Source: an uncultured Bacteroidales bacterium
Lineage (GTDB): Bacteria; Bacteroidota; Bacteroidia; Bacteroidales; Muribaculaceae
Length of the DNA: 25,629 bases
NCBI GenBank assembly: GCA_900539915.1
Contig: UQDU01000029.1
Span: 1 to 25,629 of the forward strand
Direction of reading: 5' to 3'
Shown: one piece after another, positions 8,001 through 16,265 of the stretch
Position numbering within the stretch: the stretch's first letter is position 1
Layout: every line of letters begins with the position of its first letter
The notes under the pieces: generated by a model
What the model saw: the letters and a program-made list of their open reading frames with translations, nothing else
Databases searched by the model: none
Told to the model about the DNA's origin: nothing
Position numbers and translations under genes: made by a program

Positions 8001-8159
8001 TGCCACCAACTTAAGGGGATGCACACATCGCAGTAGGGACATGCCATGGCATGTCTGTTAACGCAACCCACTCATTAGCATGGCTTCAGGCGACATGCCA
8101 TGGCATGTCCCTACTACATAGGAGCGCCAGTCAAGCGTTGATTCCTTGGGTTTGCGTCA
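8001..8159. repeat. REPIN-like element, copy A
   Basis: The core at 8033-8114 has two inverted 23-bp units (8033-8055 and 8092-8114). Each is GTAGG plus the perfect 18-bp palindrome GACATGCCATGGCATGTC, and they flank a 36-bp spacer. The left flank TGCCACCAACTTAAG (8001-8015) recurs beside copies B and C. The right flank up to about 8159 resembles the right flank of copy C and touches the stop codon of the DUF4924 gene. GTAG next to a hairpin is the hallmark of REP sequences recognised by RAYT (TnpA-REP) transposases; paired inverted REPs are REPINs. It lies between convergent genes. Confidence 0.85.
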
Positions 8160-8720
8160 TTTGTCGGATTTGTCTTCGGTGGCGAAAAGTTTGTCTTCTT
8201 CGTCGAGTTTGAAGTTGTGGGCCAGAAGGGCTATGAAGCGTGAAATCTGTTTGATGGCATTCTGTGTGTCGGGGCTGATTTCCTTGCCCTGCAGACGCAG
8301 CATAAGCATGCCGTAAAGGGCGTTGAAACAGGTCTCTATCTCTCCGGCTTTCTCCTCCCCGGCCTTTGCGCGAAGCTCCACTATATATGGCAGCGTCTTG
8401 TAGAACTCCGCCGTATAGTCCTGAAATTTAGGGTCTTTGAGGAGAGCCATATGCAGGTCCACGAGCTGTATGATGACATTTTTGTTGAGCTGGAGGTGTC
8501 CTTTCTTCTCCACCCCCTCGCGCCTCATCATGTCAATGAGACTCTCGTACCACTCCGTCATCTCACGGGTTTGGGCCTCGTCAAGGCCGAAGCGGTCTAT
8601 GACATTGTGGCGTATCTTGTCAATGTCAAGGTCGTTGGCTCTGATGATGTCCTCTATCTGCCACATATACAGCAGATATTCGGCTATGTTCTCCTTGCGC
8701 TTCTGTGATGCTATCTTCAT
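8157..8720 (-). CDS. DUF4924-like protein, function unknown
   Basis: A 187-residue soluble, mostly helical protein with no signal peptide or membrane span. It begins MKIASQKRKENIAEYLLYMW, which resembles the DUF4924 family of Bacteroidetes; that assignment is from memory. The start at 8720 was chosen because the open frame continues to 9194 only as the antisense of the TPR gene. Charged residues are dense near the C-terminus (KLDEEDKLFATEDKSDK). Its last codon abuts REPIN copy A. It is divergent from the TPR gene, with overlapping promoter regions. No function can be assigned. Confidence 0.8.
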   Translation of the reverse strand: MKIASQKRKENIAEYLLYMWQIEDIIRANDLDIDKIRHNVIDRFGLDEAQTREMTEWYESLIDMMRREGVEKKGHLQLNKNVIIQLVDLHMALLKDPKFQDYTAEFYKTLPYIVELRAKAGEEKAGEIETCFNALYGMLMLRLQGKEISPDTQNAIKQISRFIALLAHNFKLDEEDKLFATEDKSDK

Positions 8721-8745
8721 TATGCTGTTTCTTGATAATATGATA

Positions 8746-8784
8746 CAAATATAACAAACCTTGCATGAAAAAAGCCTATATTTG
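8746..8784. promoter_or_regulatory. Divergent -7 elements for the DUF4924 and TPR genes
   Basis: TATATTTG on the plus strand (8777-8784) lies 30 bp before the TPR gene ATG. TATATTTG on the minus strand (8746-8753) lies 25 bp before the DUF4924 ATG. Both fit TAnnTTTG; neither has a convincing TTTG at 19-20 bp. They are close enough that the two polymerase footprints would overlap. Confidence 0.55.
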
Positions 8785-8814
8785 CAACAATAAATCAATA
8801 AACCAACCGCCCCT

Positions 8815-9651
8815 ATGAAAATATCAACCATGCTGCTGGCCGTGATGGTGTGTGCATCGTCATATGCGACAGCCCAAGAATCGTTCAACATCATCCTCAG
8901 CCGTGCCAACAAGGCAGAAAACGCACAGGACTGGGCAGCAGCCGAGAAAGAATACCAACAACTGATAGCATCATATCCCCAGAGCAAGCAGATTTCACAG
9001 ATAGTAGCCAACCTGTCGTTGGTGCAGAGTCTGCAAGGGCGTGATTCAGTAGCCATAGCCACCCTTGACGAGGGGCTTGCCAAAAACGCTTCGGATACCC
9101 TGCTGCTCGAACGTCGCGGACAGCTGCGCATGAACGCCGGCGACATGCCCGGGGCAATAGCCGATTTCGGCAAGCTCACCGAGGTCAACCCCAATGCGTC
9201 CTATGCCTTCTACATCCATGGCAGCCTCGCCCTCAATTCGGGCGACACCGTTGCCGCCAAGAAAAGCTTCCTGCGTCTGCGCGAACTCGTCCCCGGCTCA
9301 GAGGCCGACCACAAAGCGTGGGCTGCCTACAACACCAAAATCAAGAATTACCCTGCCGCCGTGGCCGAATACAACGCCCTCATAGCCCAAAAGCCGGAGA
9401 TAGAGGCATATCTCGGACGCGCTGCCGCCCACATGATGCTCGAGCAGCTTGACGATGCCTCGATGGACATCGCCGATGCCATGCGCCTCGACCCCAACGA
9501 CGGCGAAGCCTACTACCTGCGCGCCGGCCTCAACAAGAAGCGTTACCAGTTTGACGCTGCCAAAGCCGACGGACAAAAGGCCATCAGTCTCGGAGTTGAC
9601 CCTCGCCGCGTAGAGCTGCTGCTCGGCGCTCTGCCCGACGGCGCGAAATAG
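8815..9651 (+). CDS. Exported tetratricopeptide-repeat protein
   Basis: A 278-residue protein with a signal peptide (residues 1-20, ending YATA before QESF), so probably periplasmic. From residue 29 onward it consists of consecutive TPR helix pairs, recognisable from motifs such as QDWAAAEKEYQQLIASYP, GDMPGAIADFGKLTEVNP, GDTVAAKKSFLRLRELVP, KNYPAAVAEYNALIAQKP and EQLDDASMDIADAMRLDP. TPR arrays bind partner proteins; no catalytic domain is visible. The gene ends 9 bp before the stop of the convergent MFS gene, leaving no room for a terminator. The specific role is unknown. Confidence 0.88.
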   Translation: MKISTMLLAVMVCASSYATAQESFNIILSRANKAENAQDWAAAEKEYQQLIASYPQSKQISQIVANLSLVQSLQGRDSVAIATLDEGLAKNASDTLLLERRGQLRMNAGDMPGAIADFGKLTEVNPNASYAFYIHGSLALNSGDTVAAKKSFLRLRELVPGSEADHKAWAAYNTKIKNYPAAVAEYNALIAQKPEIEAYLGRAAAHMMLEQLDDASMDIADAMRLDPNDGEAYYLRAGLNKKRYQFDAAKADGQKAISLGVDPRRVELLLGALPDGAK

Positions 9652-9660
9652 CATACAGAA

Positions 9661-10881
9661 TCAGCGCAAACGGTTGCGGAGGTAGCTGCCCCTCACATAG
9701 AGCCAGAAAAAGGCCACCGCAAGCAGATTGACAGCGAAAGCATTCCAAAACGCGGCGCGATAACCGTAGTATTGTGCCACGGCACCTCCTGCCACTATGC
9801 CGAGACCGATGCCGATGTCCCACGACACAAGCAGCGTGGAGTTGGCAGTGCCGCGGCGGTTGTTATGGGCAAGGTTGATAAACATGGTCTGCATCGCCGG
9901 GAACATATGGCCGTTGCCCATGCCTATGACGAGAGCCGAGCCGTAATAGCCCACCGGATACGGCAGGACCACGAACGCCAGATAGCCAAGCATCGACAGC
10001 GTCATGCCCCACTGCGCGTTTTCCACCACGAGTCCGCGCCTCAAAGTGCGGCTTCCGACCAGACGTGAGCCTATTAGTCCGGCAGCAAGCAGCGCGAAAT
10101 ATACAGCCGTGCCGCCCTTGATTTCCAGCACTTTCTCGGAGTAGATGGCCAGATAAGTGGAGATGATGCCGAACCCAAACGACAGCCCGGCTATGACTAT
10201 AGCCTCGCTCCACCCCTGGACAAGGAAAAACCGGTCAAGCGACATGCGCCGCCGCTCATCCGATGGTGCCACCGGCTGACGGTCACGCGCCTTGATGCCG
10301 GCATCAATGGCAAGCCCGAGCAGCGCGATGACAAACGAGATGCCGAAAAGCACATCGAAATCATGCACCTCACGGTAGACAAACATGCCTATCGACGGAC
10401 CTATGGCCATGGCGATATTGTTGCTCAGGCCGTAGAAGCCTATACCCTCGGCACGGCGGCGCGGATGGAGCACATCTATGGCCATGGTGCTGTTGGCCAC
10501 CGTCAGCGCACCGAAAGGCGCACCGTGGAGCGTGCGGATTATCGCGAACAGCATCAGCGACCACGTCAGGAAATACCCGGCGAAGAATATCGCAAACAGG
10601 AAAAAACACCACATCAACACCTTTTTTCGCGGAAACGAATCCACGATATAGCCGCTGAACGGACGCGCAATCAGAGCCGTGACAGTGTAACCGCTCAGCA
10701 CTATGCCGGTGACAGCACTGTCGGCCCTGAAAGTGTCCCACAGAAATATGGGCAACAGAGGCGTCAGCAGGTAGAAGGCGAAAAACAGCATGAAATTCGC
10801 CACCCACACGCGCACATAGTTGGCATTCCACAGCCTCGGATGCGGTTCGTCTGCTAAAATGTCGTTTTCAGTCATAGTCAT
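9661..10881 (-). CDS. MFS transporter, drug/metabolite exporter type
   Basis: A 406-residue protein with about twelve hydrophobic spans and cytoplasmic ends. Residues 77-88 (GYIVDSFPRKKV) are the MFS loop 2-3 signature, and the second span carries SGYTVTALIARPFSG, as in DHA1-type proton antiporters and arabinose-efflux-like permeases. The hydrophilic loop near residue 200-215 is the usual centre between the two six-helix halves. Length is typical. Substrate cannot be inferred. It lies about 106 bp downstream of the malic enzyme gene with a GC-rich hairpin between. Two in-frame ATGs (10881 and 10875) are possible starts. Confidence 0.85.
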   Translation of the reverse strand: MTMTENDILADEPHPRLWNANYVRVWVANFMLFFAFYLLTPLLPIFLWDTFRADSAVTGIVLSGYTVTALIARPFSGYIVDSFPRKKVLMWCFFLFAIFFAGYFLTWSLMLFAIIRTLHGAPFGALTVANSTMAIDVLHPRRRAEGIGFYGLSNNIAMAIGPSIGMFVYREVHDFDVLFGISFVIALLGLAIDAGIKARDRQPVAPSDERRRMSLDRFFLVQGWSEAIVIAGLSFGFGIISTYLAIYSEKVLEIKGGTAVYFALLAAGLIGSRLVGSRTLRRGLVVENAQWGMTLSMLGYLAFVVLPYPVGYYGSALVIGMGNGHMFPAMQTMFINLAHNNRRGTANSTLLVSWDIGIGLGIVAGGAVAQYYGYRAAFWNAFAVNLLAVAFFWLYVRGSYLRNRLR

Positions 10882-10899
10882 TCCTTAACAGAGATGCAA

Positions 10900-10930
10900 A
10901 TGCAAGGGCCGGATAACTCCGGCCCTGCAT
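10900..10930 (-). terminator. GC-rich hairpin between the malic enzyme and MFS genes
   Basis: AGGGCCGG (10905-10912) and CCGGCCCT (10919-10926) pair around a 6-nt loop. ATGC/GCAT extends the stem after one bulged base. Only a weak T-rich stretch follows on the minus strand, so it may be a weak terminator, an attenuator or an mRNA-end stabiliser. Confidence 0.5.
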
Positions 10931-10987
10931 CGCATATGATATGTGTCGGTCGGCTGCTTTTCTATAACAACCGTATTACCAGCTGGT

Positions 10988-13273
10988 TTACTTGCCCGAA
11001 TTGATTTTGTCAAGCACGCTTGCATCAACCACAGCCACTGTGGCGAGGTTTACGATGTCACGCGGCGACGAATCCACATTGATGAAGTGGATAGGCTTCT
11101 TCAGACCGATCTGGATAGGACCTACAGCCTCTCCCACACCCATCTCGAGCATCATGCGGTATGCCGCATTGGCTGCTGTAAGATTGGGGAAGATGAGAGT
11201 GTTGACATCCTTGCCGGCGATGGTGTTGAAGGGATATTTGCTGTCACGCAGCTCCTTGTCAAGGGCATAGTGTACCTGCATCTCACCGTCAATAGCCATA
11301 TCGGGGAACTCCTCGTGGAGCTCGTTGATGGCCTGATGCACGCTGCAGCATTCGGGCTCGTCGTTTGAGCCGAAGTTGCTGTAGCTTACCATAGCCATAA
11401 CGGGGTCGTGGGCGAAGTAGTCGACGGCATAGCCTGTCAGGCGTGCGATTTCCTTGAGGGTATCCTTGTCGGCATCGTGGTTGACCATGGTGTCGGCGAG
11501 GAAGTAGACGCCGCGCTTGGTGTTGACGATGTGCATTGTGGCGAAGTGTTTGAAGCCGTCGCGGATGCCCACCACCTTCTTGGCGATGTCGCCGGCCTGG
11601 TGAGAGCCTGAGTATGTGCCGGAGATGAAGGCATCAGCATCGCCCATCTCCACCATCATCATGCCGAAATAATTGCGGTCAAACATCTTCTCAAGCGACT
11701 CGTCCATGGTGTAGCCCGAACGCTTGCACTTGCATGACAGATGCTCTGCATAGCGCATGCGGCGGTCAGCCTCGCGGTCATGGCGCAGGTTGACGATTTC
11801 CACATTGGAAATGTCGATGCCGAGACGGTCGGCACGCTTCTGTATCATCTCCTCGTTGCCAAGCACGATGGCCTTGCAGATGCCCTCACGCGCAGCGAGC
11901 ACGGCGGCACGGAGCATATTGTCGGTATTGCCTTCGCCGAACACCACACGCTTGGGGTTCTGACGGGCCTGGGCGGCGAGATTGCGCACAATCTTGTTGT
12001 CATAGCCCATGAGGCTGCGGAGCTTGACACCATAGGCCTCCCAATCGGTGATAGGACGCTGGGCCACACCGCTTTCCATGGCACCACGGGCCACAGCCGG
12101 GGCAACCACGCCGAGCAGACGCGGGTCGAGAGCCTTAGGCAGGATGTAGTCGGGGCCAAACTTCATGTCGTTCATGTTGTAGGCAGCATTGACCACCTGG
12201 GGCACAGGCTGCTTGGCCAGGGCTGCGATAGCCTTGACAGCGGCAAGCTTCATCTCCTCGTTGATGGCGGTAGCACCGCAGTCGAGCGCGCCACGGAATA
12301 TGTAGGGGAATCCGAGCACATTGTTGATCTGGTTGGGGTAGTCGCTGCGGCCTGTAGCGAAAATCAGGTCGGGACGTGACGCCTTCGCCTTGTCAAACGA
12401 AATCTCGGGGTCGGGATTTGCCAGAGCGAACACGATGGGCTTATCGGCCATAGACTGCACCATCTCGGTGGTGACCACATCCTTGACAGAGAGACCGAGG
12501 AACACGTCGGCACCTTTCATAGCCTCGGCAAGGGTAGTGATGTCACGGTCGGTGGCAAACTCCTTCTTCTGGGGGTTGAGGTCGGTGCGGCGTGTGGTGA
12601 GGACACCGCGGCTGTCACACATGACCACATTTTCTTTCTTGACGCCGAGGGCTATATACAGGCGTGTGCATGACACGGCAGCCGCACCGGCACCGTTGAC
12701 CACGAGCTTCACCTCGTCGATTTTCTTGCCCTGCAGCTCGAGGGCATTGAGCAGACCTGCGGCAGAGATGATGGCAGTGCCGTGCTGGTCATCGTGCATG
12801 ACGGGTATGTCACACTCCTCTTTGAGGCGGCGTTCGATTTCGAAGCACTCGGGGGCCTTGATGTCCTCCAGGTTGATACCGCCGAAAGTGGGAGAAATGG
12901 CCTTTACTATCTGGATGAATTTCTCGGGGTCTTTTTCGTTGACCTCGATGTCGTAGCAGTCAAGACCTGAGAATATCTTGAACAGCAGGGCTTTACCCTC
13001 CATCACAGGCTTGCCTGCGAGAGCGCCTATGTCTCCGAGACCGAGCACAGCCGTACCATTTGAAATCACAGCGACAAGGTTACACTTGTCGGTGTAGAGA
13101 TAGGCATCGGAGGGATTCTTCTCGATGTCAAGACAGGGATAAGCCACGCCTGGAGAGTAGGCCAGCGCGAGGTCCTGTTGTGATGAATAGGGTTTGGTAG
13201 GCACGATTTCAATCTTGCCGGGGCGCGGATACTGGTGGTATTCCAGCGCAGCTTCTTTTGTTACCGAAGACAT
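10988..13273 (-). CDS. maeB: NADP-dependent malic enzyme with C-terminal phosphotransacetylase-like domain
   Basis: A 761-residue fusion of the MaeB type that oxidatively decarboxylates malate to pyruvate, making reducing power. Residues 1-160 are the malic N-terminal domain, with Y39 (AYSPGVAYPC) and K94 (MEGKALLFK) as catalytic-type residues and E136/D137 and D161/D162 as metal ligands (GINLEDIKAP, MHDDQHGT). Residues 161-410 contain the Rossmann motif VVNGAGAAA at 191-199. Residues 430-761 form a phosphotransacetylase-like domain, which in characterised MaeB proteins is a non-catalytic acetyl-CoA sensor. Length is typical. No TAnnTTTG box was found upstream, so it may be read from rimM, whose stop is about 100 bp away. 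Confidence 0.95.
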   Translation of the reverse strand: MSSVTKEAALEYHQYPRPGKIEIVPTKPYSSQQDLALAYSPGVAYPCLDIEKNPSDAYLYTDKCNLVAVISNGTAVLGLGDIGALAGKPVMEGKALLFKIFSGLDCYDIEVNEKDPEKFIQIVKAISPTFGGINLEDIKAPECFEIERRLKEECDIPVMHDDQHGTAIISAAGLLNALELQGKKIDEVKLVVNGAGAAAVSCTRLYIALGVKKENVVMCDSRGVLTTRRTDLNPQKKEFATDRDITTLAEAMKGADVFLGLSVKDVVTTEMVQSMADKPIVFALANPDPEISFDKAKASRPDLIFATGRSDYPNQINNVLGFPYIFRGALDCGATAINEEMKLAAVKAIAALAKQPVPQVVNAAYNMNDMKFGPDYILPKALDPRLLGVVAPAVARGAMESGVAQRPITDWEAYGVKLRSLMGYDNKIVRNLAAQARQNPKRVVFGEGNTDNMLRAAVLAAREGICKAIVLGNEEMIQKRADRLGIDISNVEIVNLRHDREADRRMRYAEHLSCKCKRSGYTMDESLEKMFDRNYFGMMMVEMGDADAFISGTYSGSHQAGDIAKKVVGIRDGFKHFATMHIVNTKRGVYFLADTMVNHDADKDTLKEIARLTGYAVDYFAHDPVMAMVSYSNFGSNDEPECCSVHQAINELHEEFPDMAIDGEMQVHYALDKELRDSKYPFNTIAGKDVNTLIFPNLTAANAAYRMMLEMGVGEAVGPIQIGLKKPIHFINVDSSPRDIVNLATVAVVDASVLDKINSGK

Positions 13274-13374
13274 AGAGTTGTACTTAATGTTGATTTATAA
13301 TCTTTTTTAACCTTATGAGCTTTATTGTAGACTTATGAGATTTTTCCGTCATCGTATATGCAGCAGCCGGTGTA

Positions 13375-13935
13375 TCACATCTCGAGCAGACCCTCCGGCA
13401 GGTCAAGCTCTATGCGGCCCGCACCGATGTCAATGTCGGCGAAAAATTCCGGGGCCACAGGTATGAGCAGAGGTTTCGCATCGCCGTCGGCCTCGACCAC
13501 CATGAGCAGATTGGCTGTCGAATCGTCGATGTCGGTCACTTTGCCGAGAAGCCGTCCGTCGGCCCACGCCTCCATGCCTATGAGGTCACGGGCATACAGC
13601 CCCTCGCCTTCATCCTCGTCATCATATCCGGCAGCGTCGGCGGCCTCCACCATCGGCTCCACATCGCTACGCAGGGCGTAGACAGTCTCGTTGGCAAACT
13701 GACGGGCATCCACATCTGACTTGACCCCTTCGATGCTGACGAGCGACGTGTGATGGTTACGCGGACGCACAGCCGAGATGAAAAAAGGCACCGGCAGACC
13801 GTCACGGTACACTATGATGCACCGCAGCTCTCTCAGATCCACGGCATCGTCATCAACAGAGCATGACAGCTCCCCGTGGATACCGTGGGGCTTGTTGAAT
13901 TTGCCTATTTCTATCAGGTCGTCGTCTTTAATCAT
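13375..13935 (-). CDS. rimM: Ribosome maturation factor RimM
   Basis: A 186-residue protein that assists 30S assembly and 16S rRNA processing by binding ribosomal protein S19. The N-terminal RimM beta-barrel covers residues 5-90 (IEIGKFNKPHGIHGELSC). The C-terminal PRC barrel covers 108-186 (ARDLIGMEAW, LGKVTDI, LLIPVAPEFFADID, ending LPEGLLEM). An acidic stretch between the barrels (AAGYDDEDEGEG) is longer than usual. It lies 58 bp downstream of the DUF4290 gene. In many Bacteroidetes that I recall, murA lies between these two genes; it is absent here. Confidence 0.93.
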   Translation of the reverse strand: MIKDDDLIEIGKFNKPHGIHGELSCSVDDDAVDLRELRCIIVYRDGLPVPFFISAVRPRNHHTSLVSIEGVKSDVDARQFANETVYALRSDVEPMVEAADAAGYDDEDEGEGLYARDLIGMEAWADGRLLGKVTDIDDSTANLLMVVEADGDAKPLLIPVAPEFFADIDIGAGRIELDLPEGLLEM

Positions 13936-13993
13936 GCCTAATCACTCGCTGCACCATGAGGCAGGGATGAGCGTCATTATATGATGATACGGT

Positions 13994-14584
13994 TTATTTT
14001 TTCTTTTTCTTCTTGCCTGAGGGGGGAGCTATGATATGGAAGTCAAGCAGCCTGTGGTTTTCGGGCGTGAGAATGATTTCGCCGTGGCTCATGGCAGCCA
14101 TATCCTTGAATATGCGCGAGTCCTCCACATTGTCCTGGTTGAACGCCATCATCAGTTTCTTCATATGGTTGGCCAGGAGCATTATCAGCGCGTCTTTCTC
14201 TTCGCCCGGCTCCATCAGCACCGCACGGCTTATCATGCGCTGTATGCTTTTGCCGTAATGGCGATAAGGCATATCTGATGACGTGTAAGTCACCTTCTCG
14301 GGTTGCGTCTGACGTTCGTCTGACGATATGACCTCCACAGGCCAGTCTATGTCGAGTTTGAAATCGCTCATGATGGCCAGGTGATCCCAGAGTTTCTGCC
14401 GGTAGTCTTCCTGCTCGCGTATCTTGGGGAAGAGCACCGCCATGGTCTTGACAATCGTACCGGCACATTTGGTGCGCTCGTCCTTGTCAGGGATGGTCAG
14501 GCAATGGTCCACCATCTGCTGGATGTTGCGACCATATTCGGGAAGGATAAGACTTTTGAGCTTTGTGTTATATGTTATCATCAA
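13994..14584 (-). CDS. DUF4290 family protein, function unknown
   Basis: A 196-residue soluble helical protein. The opening (ITYNTKLKSLILPEYGRNIQ) and the segment MPYRHYGKSIQRMI are characteristic of the Bacteroidetes-restricted DUF4290 family. It ends in a lysine tract (GKKKKKK) that may bind nucleic acid or ribosomes, which would fit its conserved position near rimM; this is inference. Either of two adjacent ATGs (14584 or 14581) could be the start. It follows the DUF4293 gene by 32 bp on the same strand. Confidence 0.85.
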   Translation of the reverse strand: MMITYNTKLKSLILPEYGRNIQQMVDHCLTIPDKDERTKCAGTIVKTMAVLFPKIREQEDYRQKLWDHLAIMSDFKLDIDWPVEVISSDERQTQPEKVTYTSSDMPYRHYGKSIQRMISRAVLMEPGEEKDALIMLLANHMKKLMMAFNQDNVEDSRIFKDMAAMSHGEIILTPENHRLLDFHIIAPPSGKKKKKK

Positions 14585-14616
14585 ATATATTATAGTGTGC
14601 TTGTGGTGGGTAGGCT

Positions 14617-15021
14617 TTAGCGCAGACGGTCATACGAACGCAGTTTGTTCATATCCTTGACTATCATGTGGCGTGCTATAAGGCCGAACACCAACGCTGC
14701 CAGAGGGAACACGAGCGACCATGCGAGAGTGGAATTGATTGTGGCCCACACAAGCAGGAAGCCGGTGATTATGGCGCATCCGTTGGCCGCAAACAGCGTC
14801 CAGAGCTGAGCCTTGAAGTTCTTGAACAGGAATATGTCTATGAAATAGAGCGCAGCCGACACTACAGCCGGGAGCCACAGGCCAAGATTGTTTTTTGGGT
14901 CTACGATATACTGCCCCTGGGGCATATTGATTTCCGATATTTCTGACGGCATGAAGATGTAGACCACCATGCAGGCCACTGCGAGCACGAGCATTACTGA
15001 CTGCCAACGTTGAATAACCAT
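14617..15021 (-). CDS. DUF4293 family membrane protein
   Basis: A 134-residue protein with four predicted membrane spans (about 8-24, 47-66, 72-92 and 99-117). The N-terminus VIQRWQSVMLVLA and the C-terminal DRLR ending are typical of DUF4293, a Bacteroidetes-specific family of unknown function. It is the first gene of a probable minus-strand unit continuing with DUF4290 and rimM, and has a -7 element about 120 bp upstream. Confidence 0.82.
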   Translation of the reverse strand: MVIQRWQSVMLVLAVACMVVYIFMPSEISEINMPQGQYIVDPKNNLGLWLPAVVSAALYFIDIFLFKNFKAQLWTLFAANGCAIITGFLLVWATINSTLAWSLVFPLAALVFGLIARHMIVKDMNKLRSYDRLR

Positions 15022-15140
15022 ATCTTTTACAGTTTAAAGGTGAATAGACCGGGATAACGATAGTTGAATAATTTTTGCATGTATGCAGCTTCCAAATCAT
15101 AACCACGCATATCGGTCGCCTATGTCTATGGAGAGATATG

Positions 15141-15148
15141 CAAAGTTA
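15141..15148 (-). promoter_or_regulatory. Probable -7 element of the DUF4293 gene
   Basis: TAACTTTG on the minus strand fits TAnnTTTG. The expected upstream TTTG is degenerate. The predicted leader is about 115 nt. Confidence 0.55.
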
Positions 15149-15226
15149 CACACATTTCTTCAGATTAAACGAATTTTTTCTTAATTTTGTTTGCAGCAAC
15201 TGTTTTTGCCACATGATATATGACAA

Positions 15227-15336
15227 TGCCAATAACTTAAGGAAACCCTATTTGTAGGGACATGCCATGGCATGTCTGCTGACGCAACACCCCTCATTTG
15301 CCTGGCTTTAGGCGACATGCCATGGCATGTCCCTAC
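15227..15336. repeat. REPIN-like element, copy B
   Basis: Two inverted 23-bp units (15254-15276 and 15314-15336), identical to those of copy A, flank a 37-bp spacer that is about 80 percent alike by eye. TGCCAATAACTTAAG (15227-15241) on the left matches the flanks of copies A and C. The sequence just right of the core (CTGCATTGTGCATCC) resembles the reverse complement of the left flank of copy A. It lies in the 467-bp gap between divergent DUF4293 and surE, upstream of the surE promoter. Nothing else was recognised in that gap apart from the two promoters. Confidence 0.85.
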
Positions 15337-15413
15337 TGCATTGTGCATCCACACACATCATATATATCACATACATCAATGGCGGCGGTGGATGTGTTTT
15401 TTCACTACAGGGT

Positions 15414-15444
15414 GTTGAGTTAGTCGTTTTATTGTGTAAATTTG
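15414..15444 (+). promoter_or_regulatory. Bacteroidetes-type promoter of surE
   Basis: GTTG (15414-15417, one mismatch to TTTG), a 19-bp spacer and TAAATTTG (15437-15444). The predicted start near 15448 gives a leader of about 40 nt. Confidence 0.7.
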
Positions 15445-15488
15445 TAATTGCAGCAACGGTCTGCAATCCATTATAACTGTTTTAGCCA

Positions 15489-16265
15489 ATGACTACTTCA
15501 CGACCCCTCATACTCATAACCAACGACGACGGTGTGGAAGCCCCGGGGCTCCACAGACTCATTGAAACCGCCAGCGCGGTAGGCGACGTGGTGGCCGTAG
15601 CCCCAAGTCTGCCCCAATCAGGCATGTCGAGCGCCATCACGGTCAACGCTGCCCTGTTTATAAAAGAGCACCCCGGCTATGACGGGGCGCGGGTGTACTC
15701 GGTCAACGGCAAGCCTGTAGACTGCGTGAAACTTGCACTCAAAGCCCTGACAGGCCGCAAACCCGACCTGCTGCTCTCAGGCATCAACCATGGCAGCAAT
15801 GCCGGCAATTCCGTGGTCTACAGCGGCACCATGGGTGCAGCCGCCGAAGGGTGTATGGCCGGCATCCCATCCATCGGATTCTCGCTGACCCACCACTCCA
15901 TCAAGGCGGATTTCGGCCCCGGACTGCCGTATGTCGACAAAATCATGCGCGATGTGCTCGTCAACGGGCTTCCCGAGGGGATATGCCTCAATGTCAACAT
16001 ACCGGCACGGTGCGAGCCATGCGGCATAAAAGTGACCAAGGCCGCGCGCGGCTACTGGACCGAAGAATACCAGGAATACACATCGCCCCACGGACAGCCT
16101 TTCTACTGGCTGCAGGGCAACTTCGTCAATATCGACGAAGGCGACACAGATACCGATGAATACTGGCTTGACCGCCAATATGTGACAGTGGTGCCCTACC
16201 GTCCCGAACACAACGAGCCGCAATCAGTGCGCCAGTCGATAGCCGGCATGCTCGGGCTGTCATAG
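15489..16265 (+). CDS. surE: 5'-nucleotidase / stationary-phase survival protein SurE
   Basis: A 258-residue cytoplasmic phosphatase acting on nucleoside 5'- and 3'-monophosphates. The metal site is complete: D13 and D14 in ITNDDG, S44 in PQSGMSSA, and N100 in LLSGINHGSN. Other family blocks include YSVNGKPVDCVKLAL and VVYSGTMGAAAEG. Length is normal. It has its own promoter. Its 3' end overlaps that of the convergent radC gene by 6 bp (16260-16265). Confidence 0.96.
   Translation: MTTSRPLILITNDDGVEAPGLHRLIETASAVGDVVAVAPSLPQSGMSSAITVNAALFIKEHPGYDGARVYSVNGKPVDCVKLALKALTGRKPDLLLSGINHGSNAGNSVVYSGTMGAAAEGCMAGIPSIGFSLTHHSIKADFGPGLPYVDKIMRDVLVNGLPEGICLNVNIPARCEPCGIKVTKAARGYWTEEYQEYTSPHGQPFYWLQGNFVNIDEGDTDTDEYWLDRQYVTVVPYRPEHNEPQSVRQSIAGMLGLS

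Noticed and set aside
7487..8071. 194-residue minus-strand open frame
   Set aside because: It is mostly antisense to the MFS gene, reads through the terminator hairpin and has Cys/His-rich shadow composition.
8721..9194. N-terminal extension of the DUF4924-like protein
   Set aside because: It is antisense to the TPR coding region and signal peptide, and its composition is not protein-like.
11741..12379. 212-residue plus-strand open frame inside maeB
   Set aside because: It is antisense to a strongly conserved malic enzyme/PTA gene and is explained by codon bias.
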